Shown: positions 24,183 to 33,468, counted from the stretch's first letter. The stretch is 64,000 nucleotides of DNA from Intestinimonas timonensis (GCF_900626145.1 NZ_LR130817.1:1083562-1147561), one strand, 5' to 3'. A program made the numbers and translations. The notes: a model not told the origin generated them from the sequence alone.

Positions 24183-26663
24183 CTAATCATATGGGTTCAC
24201 ATCGGCAAACACCGAAACACCTCGGATCTCACGGTCATCGGCGGCGGCCTGGAGCAGGCCGGCAATGAGCTGGCGGACCTCCTTGGTATTTTGGCAGAGC
24301 AGGGTCAGCCGATAACGGTAACGGTTGTTTACCTTGGCCACCGCCGCCGGAGCAGGCCCCAGCAGGCGTGGCCGCGTATCATAGTCACTCCAGGCCGCTG
24401 CCCAGCTCTCCAGGCTGCGGCGGAGCCTTTGGCATTTTCTGAGCACGGCGGACTCGTCGGCACCCGAAGCGGTGAGGACAAAGACATCCCGGAAGGGCGG
24501 GTAGTCCATGAGCCGCCGCAGGTCGATTTCCTGAGCGTAGAAGCGGTCGTAGTCCTGTACAGCGGCGCAGCGAATCACGTCGTTGTCGGGCGTGTAGGTC
24601 TGGATCACCGCCCGGCCGGTCTTTTCTCCCCGGCCCGCCCGGCCCACTACCTGGGTGAGAAGGGAAAAGGTCCGCTCTGAGGCCCGAAAGCTTTCCACAT
24701 ACAGGGCCAAGTCTGCAGCCACCACCCCCACCAGGGTCACATTCTCGAAGTCCAGGCCCTTGGCCACCATCTGAGTGCCCACCAGAATGGGCACCTTTTT
24801 TCGCTGAAAGCGGTCCAGTAGTTTCTGGTGTCCATCGGCAGCCGACACAGTATCAGCGTCCATCCGTAGGATCTCCACCCCAGGAAAAAGCTCCTCCAGT
24901 TCGCTCTGTACCTTCTGGGTCCCGGCGCCGATAAAGTTCAGGGCGCCGCCGCACACCGGACAGGCCTCAGGCAGGGGCTCGGAGTGGCCACAGTAGTGGC
25001 ACATGAGCCGGTGGTTTGCCGAGTGGTAGGTAAGATGGACCGAACACCGGGGACATACCGGCACTTCGCCACACTCTCCGCAGGACACCATACGGCTGGC
25101 TCCACGGCGGTTGAGAAACAGAATGGACTGTTCCCCCCGCTCCAGGTTGGCCTCCAGCTCACGGCGCAGCAGAGTGCCAATGCTGGTACCATTGCCTGAG
25201 CGGAGCTCCTCTTTCATATCGGAAATATAAACGGCAGGCAAAGCCCGCTCATTGTAGCGTTTGGTCAGAGTTACCAGGTGGTAGACCCCGGTCTTTGCCA
25301 GATACATGGTCTCCACCGATGGGGTGGCCGATCCCAGCACCAGCAGTCCACCCACCTTGGCACAGCGGTATTTGGCGATTTCACGGGCGTGATACCGGGG
25401 GGTGTTTTCCGATTTATAGCTGCCCTCCTGCTCCTCATCCAGAATAATGAGGCCCAGGTTCTCCAAAGGGGCAAATACAGCGGAGCGGGTGCCTAGGGCC
25501 ACCCGGGCCAGTCCGGAGCGCAGACGCTTCCACTCGTCATAACGCTCCCCAGCCCGGAGAGAGCTGTGGAGCACGGCCACATCGCTGCCGAAATGGGCAG
25601 TAAAGATTCGCAGGAGCTGCGGGGTGAGCGCAATCTCAGGGACTAGGACCATAGCAGTCTGGCCCCGATCCAGAGCTGCCCGGATGAGGCGGAGATAAAC
25701 CTGGGTCTTTCCACTGCCCGTCACACCATAGAGAAGGGCAACAGCGGGCTTTGGTGACCGGCACAGGCCGTCCAGTGTCTGGAAGGCCATCTCCTGCTCC
25801 TCGTTGAGCACCGGTGGAGGCGCTGTAGGACCATCTGCCTCTTCGTGTCCTCCACGAAAGACCTCCCGCTCCTCCAGCGTGACCAGTCCGCTCTTGACCA
25901 GAGACTTGATGGTAGGTGTGGAGGCGCCGGTGAAATAGCAGATCTCCTTGACGCTGGCGCTGCCCACGGTGCTCAGAAGCTCCACCACAGCGTACCGTAG
26001 CGGGGCGCTCCGTCGCCTGGGAGTCACATGGGCTAGGGCCTCCTCTGCCGGCACAGCCAGAGAGGCCACCTTTTCCCGTTTGTCTCCCACCCCCCTCTGG
26101 GCGCTGGTCTCCAGGGTGAGCGCACCCTGCTCGGTGAGCAGTTTCAGCGCAGGAGCAGGGTCTGCCGCACCTAGGGCGGCGTGGATCTGCCCCACCTCAG
26201 CGGAGCCACCGCAAGCCCAGATAAGATCCAGGATCTGCACGGCCCGGCGGGAGCGCCCCGCTGCGGTATAAGATGCCTCACGGTCCACGCCGGAGGCAAT
26301 GTGATAGCTATCGCGGATGGAGAACCACAGCCCCGCCGGCAGCATGGCCCGGGCGGCATCGTACACAGTACAGAAATACCGCTCCCGCATCCACAGGCAC
26401 AGCTTCAGGCCCTGTCCGTCTAGGACGGGGGCATCATCCAGAACGGAAAACACCTCTTTGAGACGCTTTCCCTCCTGCAGTTCGCCAGACAGGGCCAGTA
26501 CGATGCCCTCGGTGCGCTTATTTCCACGACCGAAGGGTACCAGTACCCGGACGCCGGGAACCGCCCGGCCTTCCAGCTCTGCCGGGACCAGATAGTCGTA
26601 GGGCCTGTCGATGGCATAGGCGGCCGCCGCCAGGGCTATTTTCGAGATGACCGCCCCATCCAC
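24183..26663 (-). CDS. priA: Primosomal protein N' (replication restart helicase PriA)
   Basis: PriA reloads the replisome at stalled forks. The protein has 826 residues: an N-terminal DNA-binding domain (YLVPAELEGRAVPGVRVLVP), then Walker A LLYGVTGSGKTQVYL, helicase motif ILDEEQEGSYKS and an internal zinc region (CGECGEVPVCPRC, CHYCGH, CPVCGG). The C-terminal helicase motifs include LVGTQMVAKGLDF and TQVVGRAGRGEKTGRA. The start is GTG at 26663, supported by AAGGAGAG seven bases upstream. It follows rpoZ after a 105-base gap. Confidence 0.97.
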   Translation of the reverse strand: MDGAVISKIALAAAAYAIDRPYDYLVPAELEGRAVPGVRVLVPFGRGNKRTEGIVLALSGELQEGKRLKEVFSVLDDAPVLDGQGLKLCLWMRERYFCTVYDAARAMLPAGLWFSIRDSYHIASGVDREASYTAAGRSRRAVQILDLIWACGGSAEVGQIHAALGAADPAPALKLLTEQGALTLETSAQRGVGDKREKVASLAVPAEEALAHVTPRRRSAPLRYAVVELLSTVGSASVKEICYFTGASTPTIKSLVKSGLVTLEEREVFRGGHEEADGPTAPPPVLNEEQEMAFQTLDGLCRSPKPAVALLYGVTGSGKTQVYLRLIRAALDRGQTAMVLVPEIALTPQLLRIFTAHFGSDVAVLHSSLRAGERYDEWKRLRSGLARVALGTRSAVFAPLENLGLIILDEEQEGSYKSENTPRYHAREIAKYRCAKVGGLLVLGSATPSVETMYLAKTGVYHLVTLTKRYNERALPAVYISDMKEELRSGNGTSIGTLLRRELEANLERGEQSILFLNRRGASRMVSCGECGEVPVCPRCSVHLTYHSANHRLMCHYCGHSEPLPEACPVCGGALNFIGAGTQKVQSELEELFPGVEILRMDADTVSAADGHQKLLDRFQRKKVPILVGTQMVAKGLDFENVTLVGVVAADLALYVESFRASERTFSLLTQVVGRAGRGEKTGRAVIQTYTPDNDVIRCAAVQDYDRFYAQEIDLRRLMDYPPFRDVFVLTASGADESAVLRKCQRLRRSLESWAAAWSDYDTRPRLLGPAPAAVAKVNNRYRYRLTLLCQNTKEVRQLIAGLLQAAADDREIRGVSVFADVNPYD

Positions 26664-26675
26664 CGCTGCTCTCTC

Positions 26676-26755
26676 CTTCCGTCACAGAAAAGGCAAGCGC
26701 CGGGGGCTGTTCGCCCGTCCGGCACTTCCGTCACGTCTGGGGATGCGTCCGGCAC
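26676..26755. repeat. Paired short direct repeats between rpoZ and priA
   Basis: CTTCCGTCAC occurs at 26676-26685 and 26725-26734; CGTCCGGCAC occurs at 26716-26725 and 26746-26755. The first copy overlaps the priA ribosome-binding site. No coding frame or clear terminator is seen in this gap. Bacillus has coaBC at this position; here it is absent. Confidence 0.5.
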
Positions 26756-26768
26756 CCCCGGACACAGA

Positions 26769-26978
26769 TCAAACCTGGGGCTGAGTGGGCAGGCTCAGAT
26801 CCACCTTGCCCTCAGCGATCTCACGGATCGCGATGCTCACAGGCTTATCGTTGAGCGGGTAGCCACCCTCTTCGGCATCGGCGGCGATCTGACGGGCCCG
26901 GTGGGCCACCACATTCACCAGTTGATAGCGGCTGGGCACCTGCGCGAGCAGGTCCTTCATAGCAGGATAAAGCATCAT
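26769..26978 (-). CDS. rpoZ: DNA-directed RNA polymerase omega subunit
   Basis: Omega assists RNA polymerase assembly. The protein has 69 residues, typical for Firmicutes, with the family features SRYQLVNVVAHRARQIA and KPVSIAIREIAEGKV. AAGGAG lies about 11 bases before the ATG. It follows gmk by 75 bases, the conserved remA-gmk-rpoZ order. Confidence 0.95.
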   Translation of the reverse strand: MMLYPAMKDLLAQVPSRYQLVNVVAHRARQIAADAEEGGYPLNDKPVSIAIREIAEGKVDLSLPTQPQV

Positions 26979-27053
26979 AACAGATCCAACTCCTTCGTTT
27001 ACTGCATAGAATATCCGGAACGGTGTCCGGTATGGACACTGGGCAAGAGATCC

Positions 27054-27665
27054 TCAGATCCCCTCCACCAGGTGCATGCGATTTCGGGTCCGGCAGTCCT
27101 CCGCCATCAGGATGGCGATGATCTCGGCAGCGGCTTCAGAGACCTTGTCATTGACCACCAGATAGTCATAATTGGGGATTTGGGCGTATTCCTCCCGGGC
27201 CTTGGTGAGGCGACCGGCGATGACCTCTTCGCTGTCGGTGTTGCGTCCCCGCAGACGGCGGGAGAGCTCCTCAAAGGAGGGGGGGATAATAAAGATGAGC
27301 ACCGCCTCAGGGCATTTTGCCCGAACCTTGGCCGCGCCCTGGACCTCAATGTCGAGCAGCACGTCGATCCCAGCGTCCAGCTTCTCCTGGATGACCTTCA
27401 TGGAAGTGCCATAATAGTTGCCCACGTACTCCGCGTGTTCCAGCAGTTCACCTCGGGCGATCATGCCCTCGAACTCTGCCCGGTCCACGAAGTTATAGTT
27501 GACACCGTCTGCCTCTCCCACCCGGGGCTTACGGGTGGTGAAGGAGACGGAAAAATAGATATCCTGCCGCTGACCCAACAGTTCGGCGATCACCGTGCTC
27601 TTTCCCACACCAGAGGGCCCGGAGAGAACGATCAGTTCGCCGCGTGCCTTTTTCTTGAGTGCCAT
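27054..27665 (-). CDS. gmk: Guanylate kinase
   Basis: Gmk converts GMP to GDP. The protein has 203 residues with the P-loop LSGPSGVGKSTVIAEL, the GMP-binding TTRKPRVGEADGVNYNFV and the base-binding YYGTSM region, followed by VLLDIEVQGA. Its ATG shares a base with the remA stop codon (TGATG), giving tight translational coupling. Confidence 0.97.
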   Translation of the reverse strand: MALKKKARGELIVLSGPSGVGKSTVIAELLGQRQDIYFSVSFTTRKPRVGEADGVNYNFVDRAEFEGMIARGELLEHAEYVGNYYGTSMKVIQEKLDAGIDVLLDIEVQGAAKVRAKCPEAVLIFIIPPSFEELSRRLRGRNTDSEEVIAGRLTKAREEYAQIPNYDYLVVNDKVSEAAAEIIAILMAEDCRTRNRMHLVEGI

Positions 27666-27940
27666 CAGTCCTCTGCCTCCTCTTCCTCATCCTCCGCCGC
27701 CGGCTCACCGCCGGCGAAGCGCCCAGCCACCTTCTCTGGCTGAATGGCCGAGAGTACGATGTGGTCGCTGTCCATGACCAGCACAGCCCGGGTCCGCCGG
27801 CCAAAGGTGGCGTCAATGAGGACACCTCGCTCTCTGGCCTCCTGAACCATGCGCTTGATGGGTGCGGACTCCGGACTCACCACCGCGATGAGTCGGCCCG
27901 CCGAAACCATATTGCCAAAGCCAATATTGATGAGCTTCAT
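27665..27940 (-). CDS. remA: RemA/DUF370 family regulator
   Basis: In Bacillus RemA is a ring-forming DNA-binding protein that activates matrix and osmoprotection genes. This protein has 91 residues. It opens [20 protein letters not shown], the family hallmark, and contains [16 protein letters not shown] and [15 protein letters not shown] segments. The last 15 residues are almost all acidic (EDEEEEAED), an extension on the roughly 80-residue core. ATG at 27940 was chosen on family alignment; the frame is open further upstream. It lies between yicC and gmk, the conserved place. Its targets here are unknown. Confidence 0.93.
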   Translation of the reverse strand: MKLINIGFGNMVSAGRLIAVVSPESAPIKRMVQEARERGVLIDATFGRRTRAVLVMDSDHIVLSAIQPEKVAGRFAGGEPAAEDEEEEAED

Positions 27941-27954
27941 GCTGCCGCTTCCTC

Positions 27955-28833
27955 TCACTCGATGTTCTGGACCTGCTCCCGGATCTTTTCGATCTCCGCC
28001 TTGATGTCGATGACATGGCGGGCAATCTCCAGATCGTTGCACTTGGAGCCAATGGTGTTGGCTTCCCGGTTGAACTCCTGGATGAGGAAGTCCAGCTTCC
28101 GGCCAATGGGACCGCCCTGGCTCAGCATGGTCCGGAGCTGGGAGAGGTGGCTGCGCAGGCGGACGGTCTCCTCATCCACCGCTACCTTGTCGGCAAAAAT
28201 GGCCGCCTCAGTGAGGATGCGGCTCTCGTCCAGCTGCTGATTTTGAAGGACTTCTCGCATTTTGGCCTCCAGACGGGCCCGGTATTCGGCTACCGTCTTG
28301 GGGCTTTGCACCTCCACCTGTCCGGTGAGGGTCTCAATGGTATCGGCCCGGGAGAGGATATCGGCGGAGAGCCGTTCCCCTTCCCGTTCCCGCATAACAG
28401 CAAAGTCGGCCAGTGCCTGGTCCAGCACCGCACAGATGTCGGCGGCAGCCTCCTCCACATTCTCCGGTGCTTTCTCCGTCTGGAGCACATCGGGGAACCG
28501 GGCCATCAGCGCCAAGTCGGGCAGCCCCAAGAGTTGATAGGTGTCTTTAAGCTCCTTCAAAGCGGCTGCATAGCCAGCCGCCACCGGATGGTTCACCTTG
28601 ACGGTGACCACATCAGCACCCGCGCTGTCCATGGTAACAAAGACGTCTACCTTTCCCCGGGAAATGGCGTCCTGGACGCGGCTTTTCATGGCGTCCTCGG
28701 CAAAGATATAGGCTCTGGGCATCTTGATGTTGCAGTCCAAATATCGGTTGTTCACCGAACGGACTTCCACAACGATGGAACGGCCGTGGAGCACGGCTTC
28801 CCCCCTGCCATAGCCAGTCATACTGCGGACCAA
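27955..28833 (-). CDS. yicC: YicC family endoribonuclease (YloC)
   Basis: YicC/YloC proteins are stress-linked endoribonucleases. The protein has 292 residues with [13 protein letters not shown] at the start, [18 protein letters not shown] and the C-terminal DUF1732 segment ([20 protein letters not shown]). The start is TTG at 28833, set by AGGGGAG seven bases upstream and by the family start (MxRSMTGxG); ATG four codons later has no usable site. It precedes remA by 14 bases. Confidence 0.95.
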   Translation of the reverse strand: MVRSMTGYGRGEAVLHGRSIVVEVRSVNNRYLDCNIKMPRAYIFAEDAMKSRVQDAISRGKVDVFVTMDSAGADVVTVKVNHPVAAGYAAALKELKDTYQLLGLPDLALMARFPDVLQTEKAPENVEEAAADICAVLDQALADFAVMREREGERLSADILSRADTIETLTGQVEVQSPKTVAEYRARLEAKMREVLQNQQLDESRILTEAAIFADKVAVDEETVRLRSHLSQLRTMLSQGGPIGRKLDFLIQEFNREANTIGSKCNDLEIARHVIDIKAEIEKIREQVQNIE

Positions 28834-28870
28834 GGGTGGTCTCCCCTTTCTTCTCTCTTACTAATTCCAA

Positions 28871-29407
28871 TCAGATGCCCTGGCCCCGGCGCATGGGACG
28901 GTCTACCCGGGCAACGTAAAAAGCAATAAGTTTGCTGAAACCATAATCATAAACCAGGAACACCACGTTCCCGATGGGATAGAGGAGCCAGCCAAGCTCT
29001 TCCGCCTGAGGTATGCCCCACAGGAAGATGCCCCGAAGTCCAAACCACAGCACGGTGAGGGCAACGTTGAAAAAGGCAAGCTTCACCACCAACTCCAAGG
29101 GCAGCTTCCACAAGCGCTCAGCAGCCCATTTTACCAGTGGATAGAGTCCGAAAAAGATCAGGTAAAGCAACCCACAGCCCTTACTGGGCAACAGGATCAG
29201 GGCCAGCACTGAGGTGCCTGCCCAACACAGCCCTCCCGCTGCTGGTCCGGCGGAGATGACGGCAGCGGCGGGCATCAGTCCAGCTACGGCCACCAGGCCA
29301 ATTCGTCCCCAGGGCGCCATGGCGGCCGCCCAAAGCACTACCAGGGAGAGGGCCGTCAGCATGGCCGCCAGGGCCAGCTTTCCGGCATACGGTGTCCGTC
29401 CTCTCAT
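28871..29407 (-). CDS. Conserved membrane protein of unknown function
   Basis: A 178-residue protein with about six hydrophobic segments (for example AALAAMLTALSLVVLWAAAM-like, then LIGLVAVAGLMPAAAVISAG-like stretches) and a basic C-terminus (RVDRPMRRGQGI). I do not recognise a domain; the size and pattern recall small ECF-transporter S subunits but no motif confirms this. The ATG at 29407 follows the dnaJ-like stop by one base, so it is translationally coupled to that gene; a GTG at 29428 is an alternative. It is the last of the rseC-DUF5685-dnaJ-membrane group. Confidence 0.75.
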   Translation of the reverse strand: MRGRTPYAGKLALAAMLTALSLVVLWAAAMAPWGRIGLVAVAGLMPAAAVISAGPAAGGLCWAGTSVLALILLPSKGCGLLYLIFFGLYPLVKWAAERLWKLPLELVVKLAFFNVALTVLWFGLRGIFLWGIPQAEELGWLLYPIGNVVFLVYDYGFSKLIAFYVARVDRPMRRGQGI

Positions 29408-29408
29408 C

Positions 29409-30011
29409 TCAGTTTCCACACCCGCCACACAGGCAGTTGAGACACAGGAGGGTGGTACAACAGTCGCAGGAATCCATACCGCCTGAGGTGTAACCGTAAG
29501 GCCGGTAGGCCTGTCCGCCCTGACGCATCATGTTGTAGGCCTGCCGGTACTCCAGATTACCCGGGTCCATGTTGCAGGCCATCTGATACTGCTGCATGGC
29601 CTCGTCCAGCCACCCCTTCCGGTAGGCAATAGAGCCCATGAGGAAGTGCCACTCGGCATCCTGTCCCGGCACCGACTGAAGCAGCTGCTCCGCCTGAGCC
29701 AAGTTACCCAGATTGATGGCTTGACGGGCCCGGGCATACACCGAGGAGCCGCCGGACTGGCTCTGCCGCTGGTAGCCGCCCTGCTGCTGATAGGCGCCCT
29801 GGTACCCGCCGCTGCTCCGGCCGGAGCGCTGCTTGGTAATTGCGTCATAGGCCTCGTTGATGGCTTTCATCTTCTCCTCGGCCAGATCGGCCAGCGGGTT
29901 GTTCTGATAGTTATCCGGATGATACTTCCGGGCCAACTCCCGGTAGGCCCGCTTGATCTCTTCGTCGCTGGCATCCGGGCTGACGCCCAGAACGCTGTAT
30001 GGATCATTCAT
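29409..30011 (-). CDS. DnaJ-domain protein with TPR-like region and cysteine-rich tail
   Basis: A 200-residue protein. Residues 1-65 are a J domain with the HPD triad at 31-33 (ARKYHPDNYQNN), the part that stimulates Hsp70 ATPase. A Gly/Gln/Tyr-rich linker follows (YQQQGGYQRQSQSGG). Residues about 90-165 look like TPR repeats (AINLGNLAQAEQLLQSV, KGWLDEAMQQYQMACNMDP). The last 22 residues hold seven cysteines (DSCDCCTTLLCLNCLCGGCG), suggesting metal or membrane-lipid attachment. Its ATG overlaps the DUF5685 stop (ATGA). It is not the main DnaJ, which has Gly/Phe and zinc domains. Its client is unknown. Confidence 0.88.
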   Translation of the reverse strand: MNDPYSVLGVSPDASDEEIKRAYRELARKYHPDNYQNNPLADLAEEKMKAINEAYDAITKQRSGRSSGGYQGAYQQQGGYQRQSQSGGSSVYARARQAINLGNLAQAEQLLQSVPGQDAEWHFLMGSIAYRKGWLDEAMQQYQMACNMDPGNLEYRQAYNMMRQGGQAYRPYGYTSGGMDSCDCCTTLLCLNCLCGGCGN

Positions 30012-30883
30012 AGCTTGTTCTCCCTGTTTTCTTTCTTGCGCCGTCTCCACTGTCCGGTGAAGACAGCCTCCTCTACCATGGGCAACCCCAGGCACAGAAT
30101 ATTCATGATGACGCCGTTCCACGGGCCGACGTCCGTGAAGTGATAGGCAGATACCGCCAAATTCAGCGAATGCCGCAAGGTAAGCCGCACTTCCTCCTGA
30201 TGTGCCTCCGGCCCATCCGGGAAACGCAGGAGCAGCGGATTATAGCTTCCCGATTTTCGATCTTCATCCAAATCATCCCAGGCATCTACAAGATAGATCC
30301 AGCGTCCTACATGGTAGAGCATCTGGCCCAGAGCCCGATCCCGAACTTCCTCGCCAGTAGTCGGAGCAGCTCCCGCCAAAATACGGGCAAAGGTGTCCGC
30401 TGTCCGATCCAGGGAAGGCGTCTTATCTTTCTCAAGCGCGTGAAGCTCCTCCAAGCAGGCCACCGTCTGCCGGTCAAAATCCGGTCGCCGCAGAGCGGCC
30501 TTCCGATAGGCCCGACGAAGCAGCAGGCTCAACAGCCGGGCAGGTAATCCCCGAAAAATGCCCCGGTCAGCTACACTGTCACGCAGCTTCCAGTAAGTGA
30601 GGATGATACTCTCATCGGCCGCCGTATCCAGTCCTGGCCGAGACGGGCAGACCTGTTTCCCTCTAAATGGACAGGCTACACACCGCCGACGCTCCAACCC
30701 CACTTTTTCCCCTGGCTGGGCCAACACCATAGCCAGGAAGGCGAAGTCATAGTTGAGAAGCAGTCTTGGGAAAAAGCCGTACCTCCGTCCCAGGGTGTGA
30801 CACAGGCCGCAGTAAATACCTTGGTAGGCATCCAGCTCCCGGACCTTCAACTCCCCCCTGAGGGGGACCACATAGCCAAACAT
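30008..30883 (-). CDS. DUF5685 family protein
   Basis: A 291-residue protein starting MFGYVVPLRGELKVRE, which I recognise as DUF5685, a Clostridia-enriched family of unknown function. It has CGLCHTLGRRYG near residue 25 and a second cysteine group, CVACPFRGKQVCPS, near residue 75. The later part is helical with conserved Asp/His (VDAWDDLDEDRKSG, YHFTDVGPWNG), resembling an all-alpha metal-binding enzyme fold. The start overlaps the rseC stop (TGATG) and its stop overlaps the dnaJ-like start. Membership of one functional unit with these neighbours is inferred. Confidence 0.85.
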   Translation of the reverse strand: MFGYVVPLRGELKVRELDAYQGIYCGLCHTLGRRYGFFPRLLLNYDFAFLAMVLAQPGEKVGLERRRCVACPFRGKQVCPSRPGLDTAADESIILTYWKLRDSVADRGIFRGLPARLLSLLLRRAYRKAALRRPDFDRQTVACLEELHALEKDKTPSLDRTADTFARILAGAAPTTGEEVRDRALGQMLYHVGRWIYLVDAWDDLDEDRKSGSYNPLLLRFPDGPEAHQEEVRLTLRHSLNLAVSAYHFTDVGPWNGVIMNILCLGLPMVEEAVFTGQWRRRKKENRENKL

Positions 30884-31302
30884 CAGCCCTCTTTGTGAGC
30901 CACAATGCGGAACTGGATTGATTTGCGGCGTTTGACCCGGCGGTCCAGTGCCACGATGAGCAGCACACTGACAGCAAAGGCGGCAGCACCGGCAAGAATA
31001 CACCATCCCTGGGTGAGACCAAATGCCTGTGCCAGCAGGTAACCGGCCACCAGCAGGACCATAGGCACCAGGTAGACAAAGGCAATGATCCCCATAAGTT
31101 GGGCGTTCTCCGTCTCCACCACTACCAATTCACCTGTACGCGCTCCGACGGTATTTTCAGCCAAAGCGGTGACAGTGGGCTGAGCCGCAGTCATACAGCC
31201 ACCGCACTCGGCGCAATTATGGGCGCAGGCACCCTGCCGGACCACTGCTACCACAGCGGTTCCGTTCGGAAATGTTTGTTTTATTTGTGCAGTTTGTCTC
31301 AT
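30883..31302 (-). CDS. rseC: RseC/MucC family protein (SoxR-reducing system type)
   Basis: A 139-residue membrane protein. The N-terminus carries the cysteine motif GACAHNCAECGGCM, and two membrane segments follow (MGIIAFVYLVPMVLLVAGYL and WCILAGAAAFAVSVLLIVAL). This is the RseC/MucC family, which in proteobacteria works with the Rnf/Rsx complex to reduce SoxR. In Clostridia it probably handles electrons or positive regulators at the membrane, but the role is unproven. AGGAGA lies about 11 bases before the ATG. It is followed by DUF5685 with overlapping codons. Confidence 0.9.
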   Translation of the reverse strand: MRQTAQIKQTFPNGTAVVAVVRQGACAHNCAECGGCMTAAQPTVTALAENTVGARTGELVVVETENAQLMGIIAFVYLVPMVLLVAGYLLAQAFGLTQGWCILAGAAAFAVSVLLIVALDRRVKRRKSIQFRIVAHKEG

Positions 31303-31316
31303 GGTAAAAGATTCTC

Positions 31317-32603
31317 CTATTGTGACTGGATATTGACCACGACGATGTACCCATTGCTGCCGGGGCTGATGACGCCACAGCGGCTGTCACCGTCTAAATA
31401 AATTTTGGGTGTAAATGGGAATTGGGCTTGCCGCAGATTCTGGCCCTCCAGATCCACCACAACCCGGATCTGATAGCCCTCCACGGTCTCCAGCGCATCA
31501 GCGGGCCCCCGCACCTTCACCTGCAGAGACTGTGTGACCGCATCGGCTGTAAAGCCATCCGGGGTATTGATGATATCGATATTGGAGGTCTCAACCGTTT
31601 TCGTCTCTAAGCCTTTGATCGTAACAGTCACAGTGGCCTGCGTAATGCCGCTGTCGTTGCTCAGCTCAGTAGACAGCTCAATGGGGAACACAAAGACCTG
31701 CTCCTCCTGGACGACCTGGGACAGGTCGATCTTACCCACTGTGATGGTTTTGCCCTCCAGGTAGGAGACGTCGGCCTCATCGCCGGAGACCTGAATGGTG
31801 GCGGGCTGAATATCCACTGTCACATAGCGTTCAAAATTGTCTTCCGTAATGCCTCCACCATAGACGTACTCCACACTTAAGGGAACCTCCATGGTCTTGA
31901 CCACCGGCATGACTACGCTCACTGTGTTCACATTGGTGGTGAGATCGTCGTCGTCCACCACCTCGCCATCGGCGGTCATGAGCTGGAAGCCCAACTCACC
32001 GGTATAGGTCTTGGTCAGGTTGTCGCCTGTGATGGTGACCTGAGCATACTCTACCTGGTTCACCAAAGTCTCAGGCCCCTGGACCTTGATGGTGCCCGGC
32101 GTGACCTCCACCGGGTTGGCGCGGTAGTTGTTGTCCTCGTCCACGGTGCCCTTGAAAACGCCACGGACCTCAACCGTCTTGGACATAAGTCTGGTAACCG
32201 TGACCTGGATGGTTTTACCCTCCTGGTCCATCACCCGCACACCGGTAGAAGTCAGAGAAGTGAACTCCGGTGTGATCGTACAATTTAGGTCATAGGTACC
32301 GGGCTCGGTAATCTCCGCCACATTGATGGTGGCGCTGAAATATTCACTTGGATTGGAGGCCATGCTCACCAACAGGCTTCGATTCCCGCTGACTCTGGCA
32401 TTTACGGTGAGCTTGGTATTGGGATCGATCATCAGGCCCTTGGCGTTTAAGGCCTCCTCACCCACCACCGTAACAGGGATGTTGCGCACGGTGGACTCAC
32501 CCACGTCGGTCACGCTGGCCGTCACATAGGCCCACAGGCCAAGGGCGATGAGGATGGACAGGATGATATTGAAGATTTTACTTTCCGTGAACTTCTTCCC
32601 CAT
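31317..32603 (-). CDS. cdaR: CdaR, YbbR-domain regulator of c-di-AMP cyclase
   Basis: A 428-residue protein with an N-terminal membrane anchor (IFNIILSILIALGLWAYVTA) and four extracellular YbbR repeats covering the rest. CdaR binds and modulates CdaA. ATG at 32603 is used because AAAGGTGA lies eight bases upstream and the family begins at this anchor; the frame is open further upstream inside cdaA. It overlaps cdaA by 26 bases. The usual third partner glmM does not follow; rseC does. Confidence 0.95.
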   Translation of the reverse strand: MGKKFTESKIFNIILSILIALGLWAYVTASVTDVGESTVRNIPVTVVGEEALNAKGLMIDPNTKLTVNARVSGNRSLLVSMASNPSEYFSATINVAEITEPGTYDLNCTITPEFTSLTSTGVRVMDQEGKTIQVTVTRLMSKTVEVRGVFKGTVDEDNNYRANPVEVTPGTIKVQGPETLVNQVEYAQVTITGDNLTKTYTGELGFQLMTADGEVVDDDDLTTNVNTVSVVMPVVKTMEVPLSVEYVYGGGITEDNFERYVTVDIQPATIQVSGDEADVSYLEGKTITVGKIDLSQVVQEEQVFVFPIELSTELSNDSGITQATVTVTIKGLETKTVETSNIDIINTPDGFTADAVTQSLQVKVRGPADALETVEGYQIRVVVDLEGQNLRQAQFPFTPKIYLDGDSRCGVISPGSNGYIVVVNIQSQ

Positions 32604-33468
32604 CGTTTTTGTCACCTTTTTTCGACTTGAATAGGGCGGAGAGCTTGTTGGAAGAGCCGGTGGTCTCCTCCTTGGGCAGCAGTTCGTTGCGCAGCAGACG
32701 CTCCAGGGTTTCCGGGGCCAGGTGCCGCTTGAGCATGCCGTTGACTGCCACAGAGATGGAGCCGGTCTCTTCCGAAACGATGGCCACCACAGCATCGGAG
32801 TTCTCACTCATGCCGATGCCGGCCCGGTGGCGCATGCCCAGGTCCCGGGACAGGTTGATGTTCCCGGACAAAGGAAGCACACAGCCCGCCCCTACGATAT
32901 GTCCGTTCCGGACGATAACAGCGCCGTCATGCAGGGGTGCCTTATTCCAGAACAGGTTCTTGAGCAGCTCTGCTGCCACAGTAGAGTCCAGGGCGGTACC
33001 CGTTTTGATGATGTCATCCAGAGGCACCTTCCGCTCAAAGACCATCAGGGCGCCTACCTTGTCCCGAGAGAGAGAGGCATAGGCCTGGACAGTCTGGGAA
33101 ATGGCCTCTTCCACTTCAGGAGGCGCCTCCTCCCTGCTGAACATATCACCCAGAGTGGTACTGCCCAGCTGTTCCAGGAACCGGCGGATCTCCGGCTGAA
33201 ACACTACAATGAGGGCCAACATTCCCATCTCCACCATATGGGAGAGGAAGAAGTGAATGACCCGCAGATTGAGCACAGAGGACGATGACAGCACCAGAGC
33301 AGCCAGCAGCAGTAAGATAGCCTTCGCCACTTGCGCTGCACGGCTCCGCCGAACCAACATAAGGAGCCGGTAAATGACTACCGCGATGATGGTCACATCC
33401 ACGATATCGAATATGGAAATGTTAAAGGTCAGGATGTACTGATACATCCTCTGTAAAATATCTGCCAT
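32578..33468 (-). CDS. cdaA: Diadenylate cyclase CdaA
   Basis: CdaA makes cyclic di-AMP, which controls potassium and osmolyte balance and cell-wall homeostasis. The protein has 296 residues. Three N-terminal membrane segments are visible (IFDIVDVTIIAVVIYRLLML, then AKAILLLLAALVLSSSSVL and a third near residue 75). The DAC domain has the catalytic PLHDGAVIV and LGMRHRAGIGMSE motifs. ATG at 33468 has GGGAG nine bases upstream. It heads the long operon from the promoter at 33536-33564. Confidence 0.97.
   Translation of the reverse strand: MADILQRMYQYILTFNISIFDIVDVTIIAVVIYRLLMLVRRSRAAQVAKAILLLLAALVLSSSSVLNLRVIHFFLSHMVEMGMLALIVVFQPEIRRFLEQLGSTTLGDMFSREEAPPEVEEAISQTVQAYASLSRDKVGALMVFERKVPLDDIIKTGTALDSTVAAELLKNLFWNKAPLHDGAVIVRNGHIVGAGCVLPLSGNINLSRDLGMRHRAGIGMSENSDAVVAIVSEETGSISVAVNGMLKRHLAPETLERLLRNELLPKEETTGSSNKLSALFKSKKGDKNDGEEVHGK

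Noticed and set aside
26664..26768. Terminator or sRNA in the rpoZ-priA gap
   Set aside because: Only short GC-rich pairings and direct repeats are seen; no T-run or promoter of good quality.
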